Source: Phocoena phocoena
Lineage: Eukaryota; Chordata; Mammalia; Artiodactyla; Phocoenidae
Reading direction: 5' to 3'
Assembly (NCBI RefSeq): GCF_963924675.1
Contig: NC_089230.1
Location: 75,631,223-75,695,222, forward strand
Length of the DNA: 64,000 bases
A model generated the notes under the pieces. The model did not search any database. It saw only the letters and a list, made by a program, of their open reading frames with translations, and had not been told where the DNA came from. Position 1 is the first letter of the stretch. The number at the start of each line of letters is the position of its first letter. This document shows, one piece after another, positions 23,471-35,444 of the stretch. The translations under genes were made by a program, and so were the position numbers.

Positions 23471-24370
23471 TACTATAATTCAATTTCCTTTCTTCTAGCT
23501 CAGTATTTATAATTTAAAATATTTTAAAAAATACTGTCAAATATAGATAAACATCATTTATTAATGCAAAGACTAATAATGTTAAATTCATTTCTAATCA
23601 AGTTTGCCAAAAATCTATCTTTTGAAATTATACTTGTAAGTACATACTCTACTCCAAACCACCCAACTTAGATCTAACGTCATAGCTGAACACCCACCTT
23701 AAGTTTTTCTAAACCAGGAAATTTAAGCCTACCAGCTACTGATTCTATTCTTGTGACCTACTGCATGGATTTTCTTTGGCAGCCCAATAAAAACCTCACA
23801 TGTTGAAATAATTTATTTCTGAACCTAATATCCCCCCACAAATTCTTCCATTTGATTAACTTTTTTTTCTCTTTATCATCTCATAGACATTCTAACAGAA
23901 CAGGAAAATGGCTCATTTATCCAATTACGAGAATAAATCAAATGAGGGAATCTGAGAAGGAAGGGTGGTGGGAGGGAGAGAGAAATGGAGAATGAACTTT
24001 CATAAATTTCTTGGACACTATACACGAAGTAATTTAAAGATAGCTTCTTGGGGATTTTCCTTATAATCTAGTTACAATCTATTTAAGAATCTGTTAGGTT
24101 TCAAAAAGCTGTTTCTCAATCTATTTGTTTGAACTTTCGAAGTAACCTTCAACAAGCAGCCCCTGACGCCACTGGGTGTTGGGTCCTCACAGAGGTGAGT
24201 TTTTTTGGCTGGGCTCTGCAGGGTTTTTCATACCTGTAAAGTTTGCAGCTTAAACATTTGTAAGAGAGAAGCTTTTTTACTGAGTGCAAACAAGGGACAG
24301 AGTATAGAGGCTGTTGGAGTTGAAATTAAGGGAAGTTTAACCAGGAGCAGATATAGGCATTGGCTGCTCT
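23471..24370. other. Unassigned AT-rich sequence
   Basis: Nothing recognised. Confidence 0.4.
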
Positions 24371-24385
24371 CTGTCATTGACTTTT

Positions 24386-24585
24386 TTTTTTTTTGCGGTA
24401 CGCGGGCCTCTCACTGTTGTGGCCTCTCCCGTTGCGGAGCACAGGCTCCGGACGCGCAGGCTCAGCGGCCATGGCTCACGGGCCCAGCCGCTCCGCGCCA
24501 TGTGGGATCTTCCCGGACCGGGGCACGAACCCGTGTCCCCTGCATCGGCAGGCGGACTCTCAACCACTGCGCCACCAGGGAAGCC
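24386..24585 (-). mobile_element. CHR-type SINE with 15-bp TSD
   Basis: The full-length reverse-strand copy reads from a T-run (its A-tail), through 'GCGGTACGCGGGCCTCTCAC', to 'ccaccagggaagcc'. TSD CTGTCATTGACTTTT lies at 24371-24385 and 24586-24600. The body has the variant ATGGCGCGG on the element strand. Frames of 60-214 codons over it are not genes. Confidence 0.97.
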
Positions 24586-24600
24586 CTGTCATTGACTTTT

Positions 24601-27061
24601 AGAAGCACTTTTCCACCACTGGAGAAGCTGGGAATGCCTTGCACAGGAGTTGCTGGTTTATCTTATCTTCATTGTAGCCACTCCAGGAAAAGAAGAGAAA
24701 GGAAATCTGCAAACTCTGTCCCCTGTTTCTCTATCTCTCAACACCACCAATACCTGGGTAAGGACGGACTAGCCACAGAGGCATTGCTGAGACCCAAATC
24801 AGAACATCCTATCTCTCCCAGAGCACCAACAGAGGACCCGGGTACTTAGCACCAAATGACTCAGTATTGAATAGAATCAACTGACAGTTCTGAAAAGGGA
24901 GGAGGTAAGTTATAATTATTTGATGACGTTAATAGGAAACTCACAGAAAGAGAAGCCGAGTCGCACGATGCACTGGCAGACACATGTGCCTACTGGGGCA
25001 TTTTCCACTTAGTTTTGCCTTTCAGTACCTTGGGTGCCAGGCATCCATTCTTTTTTTTTGTGATCACCACTGGTAGGAGGTCTGTTTCACTGTTTACATT
25101 CCTATCACCCACAAGCTTGCCAGTATGCTTTTGGGAGAAACCAAGACCATGAATTTTCGACCTCTCCGACCTAGGGTATATCTATGGAGATTTTTAAAAT
25201 CCATGTTTACACACATAGTCTGCGTAGGACATCACCTAAGCAACCATCGTGTAATCTTATCCTGGAAGAGAACAGATGATGACTATTTACCCTGCCTCAT
25301 GCCACTTGCATTTTTGAAAATCCAAATAGAAAGCACTTTCAAAAACAGCACTGAACCTGAGTAGGTGGTCTAGTGGTGGTGATGACTTACTCAAGTGCTG
25401 TGCAAATTTGAGACCTTAAAGTATTTTCAAACATTTCCTCTACATAAGAGAACTTTAAACTTTATAAAGTCAGCAGCAATTATTTTATATCATTCATCTG
25501 TCCAACTACACGCACAAGAAATGTTAAGCCGAAACAGGGTTTAATGTCCCTGTCGAATCTAAAAACCCAGGGGCTATTCCATAGAGCACATTCAAAGGGC
25601 AAAACCAGGAGAACGTACTACATGGGAGGCCTGTTCAGACCTCCAAGTCCTGGGTGATACTGACAAGGCTTATAAATTTGGAGGGGAAACCCAGAATGTT
25701 CCCTGAACGCTAGGAATATTCCCTGAAAGACCTCTTTGGAAATCACTGAAAATGATATGTGTACAAACTATGATCTAATATCAAGGCTTAATCAACCAAA
25801 GAAAGAAGAAATTCAGCCAGAGTAAGCAAATGAACATGGTTTGAAATCCAGACAAGCCCGTCTGAGAAGCAAATAAAGAAAACAGACCGGAGTTCAGGTC
25901 CCGTCTCCCTGTCCAACCTCCACTTTTGACTTATACATTGAGAGCTCTTCGTAAAAGAATAAGGACCGGCAAAACAGATGAAATGGCCCCAAGAAGGCTG
26001 GGAGGACCTGTCAGCAAGGGGTCTTTGGTACCAGCCACGGACAATTTGGAGTCCTACCAGTTCTGACCAAAGCTCAGACTATGAACCGTTTCAGCGCCTT
26101 GCTGCCATTTCTTGAGGAACAAATCCAATTGTGCTTTGCCAGGTGAGCCGCAGCCCTATGTTAAGATCACATCTGCAGCACTTAAGGTGTCAAGTATTCC
26201 CGGAGTTTTTATGAAGTATTTCGAATAGCCCAGAAATCACTTTCGGTTGCCACGGTCTCTGGTCGCACCGGGCTCTTTCTAAGCTACAACAAATGAAAAG
26301 GTCCAAGGGCATTTCCAACTTCTCTGAAGAAAGTTCTGAAGGGTAAAAAGAAAGTAACCCAGTCCACTGCTGATGCTTCAGCTAAGGAGTTTCAAGGTGA
26401 GAATGAAAGTGTCTACGTGGAAAATATTGGTAGTTCCAGTAGTAAGTTTATTTGGAATGATTTCAAAGCAAACAATTCACTGATAAAATAATTACAGGCA
26501 TCATTATCTTCTTTTCCCATGAAGGGATGCTGAAGCCATGAAAACATGGGCAAACGCCCTTTTCTTGAGGACTCGGTCATCCATGCTTCTTACCTGGAGG
26601 TGAACAGCCCCTAGCACATCACAAGCTGTGCTATGGGAGCCCCAAGAAGAAGATACTTGGGGAAGAACCTCAAGTGCCTGTGGACAGTTTTAAAAGAGAT
26701 TTCCTCACTTTCAGTTCCACATCAAAAATTCATAGTGTTATATATGACTAAGAATTTTCAAATATGCGAACATCCACTGTCAGAAAAGCTATCATATCTG
26801 CTGCCCGTTGCTCCTTATCACTCTTAAGCCCCTTATTCTGCTTTATATTCCTACAACGCTTTTTATCACTTAATGTATAGATGACTTTTATATCTGTTGT
26901 CACAGCAAAGACTTTCACATTATTCAATGTGAATAAAACGTGTCTAGGACCTAGATTATGTAAGATACATATCAGTTACTCGATATACTGCCTTGGAATA
27001 AACGAATACAATAAATTTATATTCTCACTCTTATATCATAAGAAGACAAAGAAAAAAATTA
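24601..27061. other. Unassigned sequence, about 2.5 kb without recognised repeats
   Basis: This is one of the longer stretches lacking an identifiable transposon. The part at 25830-26420 is less AT-biased than its surroundings, with scattered CpG, but I cannot show splice sites or a conserved frame. It may contain unique non-coding elements. Confidence 0.4.
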
Positions 27062-27140
27062 AAACCTGAGGCTCAGAGAGGTGAAGTAACCTACTTAAGG
27101 ACACACAGTGCACACACATATGGCAGAACCATATGCTTTT
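27062..27140 (-). repeat. MIR SINE fragment
   Basis: The short text 'gaggctcagagaggtgaagt' (27069-27088) followed by 'acctacttaaggacacac' is the reverse-complement MIR core. Confidence 0.6.
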
Positions 27141-27414
27141 CCCCAATTGTGACAACTTTAGCTACTGGTAGAAAAACCTATTAATGCCTTATTCTGGGAG
27201 AACACATAGTTTAAATATCTAATATTCACTACATATTTTATATCCATTGAGCATTTCCTAGTTCATATAATTTGTGTTGTAAAAGAGGGATGCTTTGCAG
27301 GAAAATTCTAGAACTGATTTTTAAACTTTTATTTTGTGTGCTCCTTGAAATGAACAGTGATCTCGGGGAGCAATGCAGGTTCAATACCAAAAAGTTAGGA
27401 CAGGTCACCATTTG

Positions 27415-27700
27415 TTTGGTGATGATGGTGACAATGACGACAGCAAACACTTGGACAGCACTGACTACAGACTCAGCACTGTTCTAGGAATACACAGTAA
27501 TACATCTCTTTCATACACACAGAAAGCCTATGAGGAATACACTATCGTCTTTACTAGTAAGGAAACTAAGGCACAGAGAGGTTAAGTAACTGGCCCAAGG
27601 ACCTACAGCTATCAGTACACAGCTGAGCCCAGATTCAAACCCAGGCACGCTAGCTTGAAAGTCTGTGCTTTCACACTGTACTCTGCTGAGTTGCCAAAAT
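27415..27700 (-). repeat. MIR SINE, nearly full length
   Basis: The reverse MIR order is well kept: 'aaggaaactaaggcacagag' (27559-27578), 'aggttaagtaactggccc' (27579-27596), 'cccagattcaaacccaggca' (27628-27647), and the head 'tgtgctttcacactgtact'. Confidence 0.85.
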
Positions 27701-27824
27701 GGCAAAGTGCATTCAGCAAGTCACGCGGCAAGTCTTGGTCTCATAGGTAACATAAGACATGCGAGTTGAATTAAAGCAATTAGTAGGACTTATATTTTAA
27801 CAACCATGTCAAAGAACACTGATT

Positions 27825-27990
27825 AATGGAACAGTGTCACCCCAGAGGAAGATTCCTTGACACATACCAATAGGTCCCTTTCTGTTCAATATTTACATCA
27901 CTTGAATGAATATGCAGAAGGCATGCTCAACCAGTTTGCTGACAACAAATTGAGGGACCCTGCAGGGAAGCAGGATGAAATAACTTTAAA
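27825..27990 (+). mobile_element. CR1/L3 LINE reverse-transcriptase fossil
   Basis: In frame with 27857 the translation reads YLHHLNEYAEGMLNQFADN, aligning with the CR1/L3 reverse-transcriptase block that in the family reads as an 'ND-D-G...FADD' motif. Here the last catalytic Asp is Asn (FADN) and the frame runs on into unrelated sequence. CR1/L3 elements ceased moving early in mammalian evolution, so this is a deep fossil and not a functional enzyme. Confidence 0.6.
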
Positions 27991-30863
27991 ATCATCCGTG
28001 GAACACCCGCACAGGAGAGCAAAAGAGCATTCAGAAAACCACACAGCCCTTTCTGAATTCTCCACCAGCATCACTGCTCTTCTCTTCCTTTCTCTCCTCC
28101 TTGAGCCCTGCTTCTTTTCCATTATTTCAGGCTATAGCCTGCATCGTGTCCTATTAAACAAACTGCCACATGTTTGCACACGGCTTGCTGTAATTCAGGA
28201 ATATTGATGACGGTGACCCTCACGTCCCCTGCTGCCTTCTGAATACAGAACAGGCCCCCTATTGCCCAGGTAGTTAAAAATGAAACAGCTACGGCAAAAT
28301 TTCTTTCTAAATCCCCACCTTCTCCCTCTATTATAGTTATATAATACATTCAATAATGTAATTAATACTGGTAAGCAATGTTCTGTTCATCCTCTGAACA
28401 CATTCATATGTAATGCTCGGTCGATGTAAATGCATGGGGTGGCAATGTGCACATAGGAATTCTTGGTAGTACCCATTTAGAAACAGAGGATGACTCACCA
28501 GCTTTCCTGTTCCTGTAAACACTGCTTGGTGCAAAACACTTGAGCCCTGTGTGCTTTCATTGTCTCTGACTTCTAACTGTTCCTACCTGATAGGGGCAGT
28601 TTATCCGCTTAAGCCCAAGAGCATGAGGTTGAGACTAAGGCCAGCATCTGGAAGCCGAGTTGGTACATTTCTGGTGGACAGGTGGCTTTGGACTCAGGGA
28701 TGTGCCCTCTGCTGGCACCAGGCCTGCTGCAGCTGCCTTCAGGGCATCCACAGTTGAAGCTGGAAGGCACATAAGTAACAAATTAAATGAATGAGAGACA
28801 GCAGTTAATGAGTTCCAAAAATTCTGCCCTTTCCCTAACAGAGACCAGCCTATATCATAGTGCTTTCTCCCCTCTACATCTGCCCTGTCCACCTGACCCC
28901 GAGTCCTGCACCATTAGGAAAATCGCAACCTCAAATCTTTACGTGGACTGCAGAGAAATTTGTTAGAATTGGCTTTTCATTAGGTTTGACAATGACTTGA
29001 GGGGGCGGAGCATGTAGGATACCTTAAACAAACAGCATCACTTATCCATGTTTCTCTGCGCCTCAAGCAGTTCGCGGGTGACAGCGCCTGGGAACGCTGC
29101 AGTTGAGCTCATTTTGAAAGAAAAAAGGAAGGAGGCCACTGGAAAATGTTTCCTCCCGGACAGACACACTGATGAAAAGTTGTTTGGTGCACGTCCAGAT
29201 TTCTGTCTCTGGCTGAATTTTTCATCTTGTTTCTCTTGGATGCGCCCCACTTCTCTGGGTTTACCACTGATCCATGCACACTCTATTCCGAAACTGTAGG
29301 TTTTGTTTGAGAGGAGCAGACGTTGCACCTGGAAAAACTGCCTAGGGAAACAGCGGGATTGCTATATTAACTCCCTAAGTGCAGTTTCTATTCTTTACAG
29401 CTTGCTTGAGAGATTGTGCTAATCATCAAACATGTTTGCAGTGAGCAATTATAATTCACAGACTTTTCCTTGCTTGCTACAGAGGCGTTACTTTCTAATA
29501 GATGCCAAACAGCGATGCCGTGCATTCAACTGGGGAAGGGGTCTTAGGAGTTTTACAGCTACCTCAGTCACTCCTGTACTTTGCAATGTCGAGGAGGGAG
29601 TAAATGTCCTCATGTAAAATTCAAAAGAAGCATCTTCCATGGCAACAGCTGTTTCAGACGTTCTAGCGCATGTTCCATCTTTTCCTTTGTTTAAAAGCAG
29701 ACCACAGCCTGCTCAATCTGCAGGTCAAAAGAGCACGAAGACTGTCAATAAAGAAAAATGTGATCACTGTAGATATGTTTTATTCTTCTGATGAGTTACT
29801 TGCCATACTATTCATCAGCTAACCATGATGAAATGAAGAAGCTGATTGTTATAGAGAGTTAGAAAATTTGAGCAAAATCAAGATGCTCTATCTTCATGAC
29901 TACTGACATCAACTCAGTGACCAGAATCAATGTCAATGTAGGAAGAGCTGCTAGAACTTACTGTCAGTATGCAATTGCAATCAAGACATTGACTTCTGGG
30001 CAGATTTCACAGCTTGAGTTTCCCAGGCAGCACCCTCTGAGATGGAGGGTTCCTTTGGGCATGCTCTTGGCATCAACACCTATAGAAGTGAGGAGTAGGT
30101 AGCAGAGAAATTGACCTGCGCTGCAATCCCAACCCCCCAACAGCCTCGGGTGATCCCACAGGAGCTCCAGAGCCAGACGGTGCTGCGGAGACCACCTGGG
30201 CCTTCGTACCCATGGCGCTCAGCCAGTGGCTGTGGGCTGCTCAGGGCAGGGAGTTTGACACAGTCCCCGAAAAGGGCTGCTAGCTGATGACCTTCTTCCA
30301 ACATCATTCCCAGCAGGTAAGAGAGTAACTCCTGTAATCCAGGAGAGGGAACTAACTGGGTGGCACCTTACATAGTCTACCAAGCAGATATGCATAAAAT
30401 GTAACACTCGTGATCTTGTCAACAGAGACGCAGAAATTAAAGAATGTAACACCCAAACCCAGCCGAGTCCACCAATATAATACCAAACATGACTAAATAT
30501 GTCTCAGCTGGGAATACATACAGCTCAGAGTTACAGTATCTACTAGCTCCTTAATATACCTGGAAAAAGAACAAATTTAAATATATTGAATTCTCATAAA
30601 AAATAAATGAAGTAACTACTTCTCAGAAGAAAAAGATATTAAAATAAAATTACTCAAAGCATATGGAAATGAAAATATTTCCCTGTGTCAATTTCTAAAG
30701 TAAACTCTTATGCAAAATTTATTTTAATTATCCAGCATCCACATGTGCTATAATTGTGCTTAAGTTCATAAAAGCACCTTCTATGAATGTCTTTTGTTGA
30801 TGCAAATGCCAGCTATGTTAATTATCATTTTAGAGTCTGCCTCTGATTAAAGTGTATGTATTT
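27991..30863. other. Unassigned sequence, about 2.9 kb
   Basis: No repeats recognised by eye. The short frames are unsupported. Two less AT-rich patches occur at about 28600-28760 and 30110-30250, with no evidence of exons. Confidence 0.4.
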
Positions 30864-30877
30864 AAAATACAGTTTGG

Positions 30878-31083
30878 GGGCTTCCCCGGTGGCGCAGTGG
30901 TTGAGAGTCCGCCTGCCGATGCAGGGGACGCGGGTTCGTGCCCCGGTCCGGGAAGATCCCACATGCCGCGGAGCGGCTGGGCCCGTGAGCCATGGCCGCT
31001 GAGCCTGCGCGTCCGGAGCCTGTCCTCCGCAACGGGAGAGGCCACAACAGTGAGAGGCCCGCGTAACGCATAAAAAAAAAAAA
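30878..31083 (+). mobile_element. CHR-type SINE with 14-bp TSD
   Basis: Full-length copy with TSD AAAATACAGTTTGG at 30864-30877 and 31084-31097. The head reads GGCTTCCCCGG, one substitution from its relatives. A-tail of about 16 nt. It is the first member of the 30.8-35.1 kb SINE cluster. Confidence 0.97.
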
Positions 31084-31399
31084 AAAATACAGTTTGGATA
31101 TACATTCTGTCTTGTCATGAATATTTATAGACAGCATTATTTAGCAATTATTTGTATCTTTATTTGACAGCAATAAAGTATAAACATTCAAAAACACTGA
31201 GAATACAGAGATTTCTTTTCTATAAAAAACATTTCATAAAATCTAAGCATAATATTTTGAATCACTACATGCTTGAATCAGTCATCATTTATGTGATATA
31301 AATAAGAACATACATATACACATATTATATTGAAAAGTCAACTGTATGTAATTAGTGTGTAAATTGCTTTGCAAAAGAAAAAAAAGACATGAAGAAAAT

Positions 31400-31540
31400 G
31401 TGTGACTCTCTTTTGTAAGCTCCAGGAGTCCAGAGTAGGGTCTGCATCTCTTCTGCTCACCACTAAGTCTCTGGGTCTTAACAAAGCATCTGGCACATAG
31501 CAGGCTCTCAGTATAGATTTGGTAAATGTTGAAAAGATTA
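31400..31540 (+). repeat. L2 LINE 3' end
   Basis: 'gtaagctccaggagtccaga', then 'catctggcacatagcaggct', then 'tttggtaaatgttga' follow the L2 terminus (31416-31535). Confidence 0.65.
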
Positions 31541-31644
31541 TGAATCTCGGTTTCTAAAAAAGGTAAGTTGGTTTTTCTTTGCAAACATGAAGGAAGCTGG
31601 TTATTGGCTGTTTCCAAATTTAGATTAAAAGGTGAAAAACACAC

Positions 31645-31852
31645 TTTTTTTTTTTTTTTTTTTTTTTGCGGTATGCGGGCCTCTCACCGTCGTGGCCTCT
31701 CCCGCTGCGGAGCACAGGCTCCGGACGCGCAGGCTCATGGCTCACTGGCCCAGCCGCTCCTCGGCATGTGGGATCTTCCCGGACCGGGGCACGAACCCGT
31801 GTCCCCTGCATCGGCAGGCGGACTCTCAACCACTGTGACACCAGGGAAGCCC
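31645..31852 (-). mobile_element. CHR-type SINE with internal deletion
   Basis: The reverse-strand copy with a 23-nt T-run (A-tail) ends at GGGAAGCCC (31844-31852). It lacks about 8 bp of the usual 'agcggccatgg' part of the body. A TSD is only suggested by similar 'aacac-cttt' text on both sides. Confidence 0.93.
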
Positions 31853-32942
31853 GAAATGAACACTTTCAAGTGACAAGTTTAAACTTACATATTCAGGTTG
31901 GTGTAGTCTTTTTTTTTTTTTTTTCTATATTACTTCACAGACTGGGACAGATCCTTCTCTCCCTTAAATACAAAAGATTTACTTCCATTGCAAGAATATC
32001 AAAATGCAGTCTAGTTCCAACTTTAATACCATGTTACCCAGTGAACATCTAGACAGCAAGGGCTCAATGTTTTAGAGAAAGAGTTCTGAAAATGCTGTCA
32101 GCAAGCTGAACAAAAACAATATCTAGAAGTTTTACGTGTTTGCTCTAGACCTGTTCATTCTCAACCTTCCCAGAATGTTTTTAGAACACAAATGAATCTC
32201 TCCAAAAAAAGTAGGAAAAATTTAAAGGAAAAAATATAAAATGTATATGTAAACAGAGTTGCCAAAGTCCAGCCATGTTCTGACAAATCACCAAGATAAA
32301 CACAGAATGCACATGACCCTAAAAAGTTTCAAATGAGTATGTTTTGCCAATCTGGAAGTACCAAAATCCAACCACCCCCAGGACCTCAGTACTACAGTTA
32401 CTCTACTCTTCTCTAGAAATAGAAACATAGCCACTCTGTATTTATGTTCTATTAGTGGCTGAGTTTTGGAAGTCATGCCAAGAGGATTCCAGAAATGAAA
32501 GAAAAAAAAAAGATTTTGTATGAATCATCTGTTATAATCCTCCATAAATCTACATCATTACCAAAATATGACCAAAATTGCTATATAAATACCTAGGAAT
32601 TGGAACAGAAGAGAAGAATGGAGTATTATGTCAGAATTCAATCAGCTTTAATATGGTAGGAAAGCCACATTCATCTGGAAGTCCATGCAAAATGAAAAGA
32701 GTTTTTGTTTTTCTGTTTGTTTGTTTGTTTAATGGTATGCAGACGAGCATAAAGCTGATTTAGGAAGAGATCCATGGCACAGGTTTGCACCCTGTATTGT
32801 GACCACAGCAGTGTGTGGAGATGTGCTTCTTCTTTCCCTCAACCTACATCTCAAGGCTCAATATAAAATGGTCAGTACTTTAAGAATATAGGAAGGCAAG
32901 AATAAGATTCATTTCCATTATAATCCTCAAAAGAAGAATTGC

Positions 32943-32952
<10 letters not shown>

Positions 32953-32994
<42 letters not shown>

Positions 32995-33184
32995 GGTACA
33001 CGGGCCTCTCACTGTTGTGGCCTCTCCCGTTGCGGGGCACAGGCTCCGGACGCGCAGGCTCAGCGGCCATGGCTCACGGGCCCAGCCGCTCCGCGGCATG
33101 TGGGATCTTCCCGGACCGGGGCACGAACCCGTGTCCCCTGCATCGGCAGGCGGACGCTCAACCACTGCGCCACCAGGGAAGCCC
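32953..33184 (-). mobile_element. CHR-type SINE with very long pure A-tail and 13-bp TSD
   Basis: The T-run on the plus strand spans 32948-32992, 45 nt without interruption (three of these lie in the duplicated target). The body is complete to GGGAAGCCC (33176-33184). TSD TGCATTAATTTTT at 32940-32952 and 33185-33197. A long uninterrupted tail and perfect TSD point to a recent insertion. Confidence 0.97.
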
Positions 33185-33662
33185 TGCATTAATTTTTAAT
33201 AGATGCTCGTCTAATTTTCCTCTAGAAAATTTTCAGCCAAATTGTATACTCATTACTGTAGTTTTGGATACAAATAAATATCTCATTTCCTTGAGTTTGA
33301 AAGTGCTTAAAAGTCACTCGGAAAAACACAGTTTGATATTTTTTCTGATATTTTACTTCTAATTTTATTAGTTTCAAAGTACTGGGGAAAAAAGCCTTTT
33401 AGAAAAAACGACTCTAGATATTTGGATAGTGATATTTTATATCATACCCATTAAGCTGTTACCCAGGACCTAGGTCATCTACTAAAAAAACTAATACTGC
33501 ACGAACACACCTATCACAGCACTGAACTACTAGGAGCCCAGGTAATGTTACATCAGAATGTAAGCAATTCCTGCTAGTAGCATGGATTAAAACCAACACA
33601 TAGGGGCCTAAGTGGGAAAGAAAGTTATTTCTTTCACTGATCATCTAAAAGGTGTCACTCTG

Positions 33663-33837
33663 GGGCTTCCCTGGTGGCGCAGTGGTTGAGAGTCCGCCTG
33701 CCGATGCAGGGCACACGGGTTCGTGCCCCGGTCTGGGAAGATCCCACATGGCGCGGAGCGGCTGGGCCCGTGAGCCATGGCCGCTGGGCCTGCGCCCGCG
33801 TACCGCAAAAAAAAAAAAAAAAAAAAAAAACAACAAT
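33663..33837 (+). mobile_element. CHR-type SINE with 47-bp internal deletion and 16-bp TSD
   Basis: The sequence goes from GGGCCTGCG directly to CCCGCGTACCGC, omitting about 47 bp present in the other copies. Head and A-tail are intact. TSD AAAAGGTGTCACTCTG at 33647-33662 and 33838-33853. It carries the ATGGCGCGG variant. Confidence 0.97.
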
Positions 33838-34213
33838 AAAAGGTGTCACTCTGAAACAATTTTCTGAGGGACAAGCATTTAAACACAATTCACTAGCTCA
33901 ATCCTACAACCAGAACATTTAGATAAGATGTGATAGGACAACATATAAAGGATGGCTTTCCAATAGCTAAGATTGAATAAGACTGAAAATCCTAGTCCAG
34001 ACAAAAAGTGCTGAGCACTGTATATACATGCGTAAATGCTGCCATGAACTCAATTTTAAGGATGGTAAAATCAAGAAGAATTGCTCATGAGCCCACTGCT
34101 TGTAGAAGGTCGCCCCAACCTACTCTCAGGCTATCTGACCCCAGAGCCTACGTTCTGAAACAGTGGTTATGTTTCACTGAAAGAAAAACATACATACATG
34201 CATAGGGTCACTC

Positions 34214-34415
34214 TTTTTTTTTTGCGGTACGCGGGTCTCTCACTGTTGTGGCCTCTCCCGTTGCGGAGCACAGGCTCCGGACGCGCAGGCTCAGCGGCCA
34301 TGGCTCACGGGCCCAGCCGCTCAGCGGCATGTGGGATCCTCCCGGACCGGGGCACGAACCCGTGTCCCCTGCATCGGCAGGCGGACTCCCAACCACTGCG
34401 CCACTAGGGAAGCCC
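34214..34415 (-). mobile_element. CHR-type SINE with 9-bp TSD
   Basis: The reverse-strand copy runs from a short T-run through TTGCGGTACGCGGG to the head at GGGAAGCCC. TSD GGGTCACTC at 34205-34213 and 34416-34424. Short tail of about 10 A. Confidence 0.95.
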
Positions 34416-34865
34416 GGGTCACTCAGTTTTATTCAGTGGTATTTACATTATTCTGGGATTTTAAAAAGTAACAGATCAATCTGTCTTTTCATTGGCACAT
34501 GCAATTTTTTAGAAAGAAGACACTACGAATATGTGGAACATTTAAATAATTTGAAGTACTGTATGATTAATGTCCTTGCTAAGTATTATAGCCCAAGAAC
34601 TACATAGAGGTCGGAAAACAAGGCAATAATATGAACTGGAATAGTTATGAAAAGGCTCCACAGAGACAGTGAACTTGAACTGGATCCTGATATTGAGTGA
34701 AAATTGGACAATCCTATTTGAGAAGGGAGGATATTCTCACTTGGAAGAAAATTACCCAAGTAGCTTTCAGCAAGATAAATAAAATTACAGGAACCGCCTT
34801 TGCATAAAACACAAAGACCACATAAATTTGCATAACAACACACCACTATTTTGAATAACACTATT

Positions 34866-35077
34866 TTTTAAGGTATTTATTTATTTATTTAGGCTGCTCC
34901 AGGTCTTAGTTGTGGCACATGGGATCTTCGTCATGGTGTGTGGACTCTTAGTTGAGGCATGCAGACTCTTAGTTGCAGCATGCATGCGGGATCTAATTCC
35001 CTGACCAGGGGTTGAACCCGGGCCCCCCTGCATTGGGAGCGTGGAGTCTTACCCACTGGACCACCAGGGAAGTCCCT
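34866..35077 (-). mobile_element. Older CHR-family SINE with 13-bp TSD
   Basis: The reverse-strand copy begins at a (TTTA)n tail, contains three 'cttagttg' steps in the body, and ends at 'ccaccagggaagtcc'. TSD GAATAACACTATT at 34853-34865 and GAATGACACTATT at 35078-35090 (one mismatch). The body differs clearly from the young copies and resembles the older CHR subfamily shared with hippos and ruminants. Confidence 0.93.
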
Positions 35078-35116
35078 GAATGACACTATTAACTAAGTTA
35101 AATAATAATATATTGA

Positions 35117-35385
35117 ATACTGTATGATTCCATGTTGATGTGGTTCAATAACAGGCAAATCAAATCTACTAGAATAGATGTCAGATTAGATGACTACCTT
35201 TAAGAAGAGGGCATTGACTGGGAATGGGTACAAGGAAACCTCTGGGGTGCTGGAAATGTTCTATGTCTTGATTTGGTGGTGATTTCAGATGCACATAAAA
35301 ATTCATGGGGCTTTACACATAAGATCTGTGCATGTACAAACTTACTATTTGTGAGTTACACCTCATTAAATAAATGAGTACGGGT
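35117..35385 (+). mobile_element. Old L1M-type LINE-1 3' end
   Basis: It follows the old L1 3' UTR: 'actgtatgattccatg', then 'gctggaaatgttctatgtct', then 'tgtgagttacacctcatta' (35120-35368). Non-coding fossil. Confidence 0.7.
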
Positions 35386-35444
35386 AGTATCTATAGTAGG
35401 CTACAGGGTTACTTAGAATAACGTCAATTTAGCATTAGAAAAAT

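Noticed and set aside
24205..24849. A 214-codon plus-strand frame
   Set aside because: Its central third is the reverse-strand SINE at 24386-24585, and the rest shows no domain.
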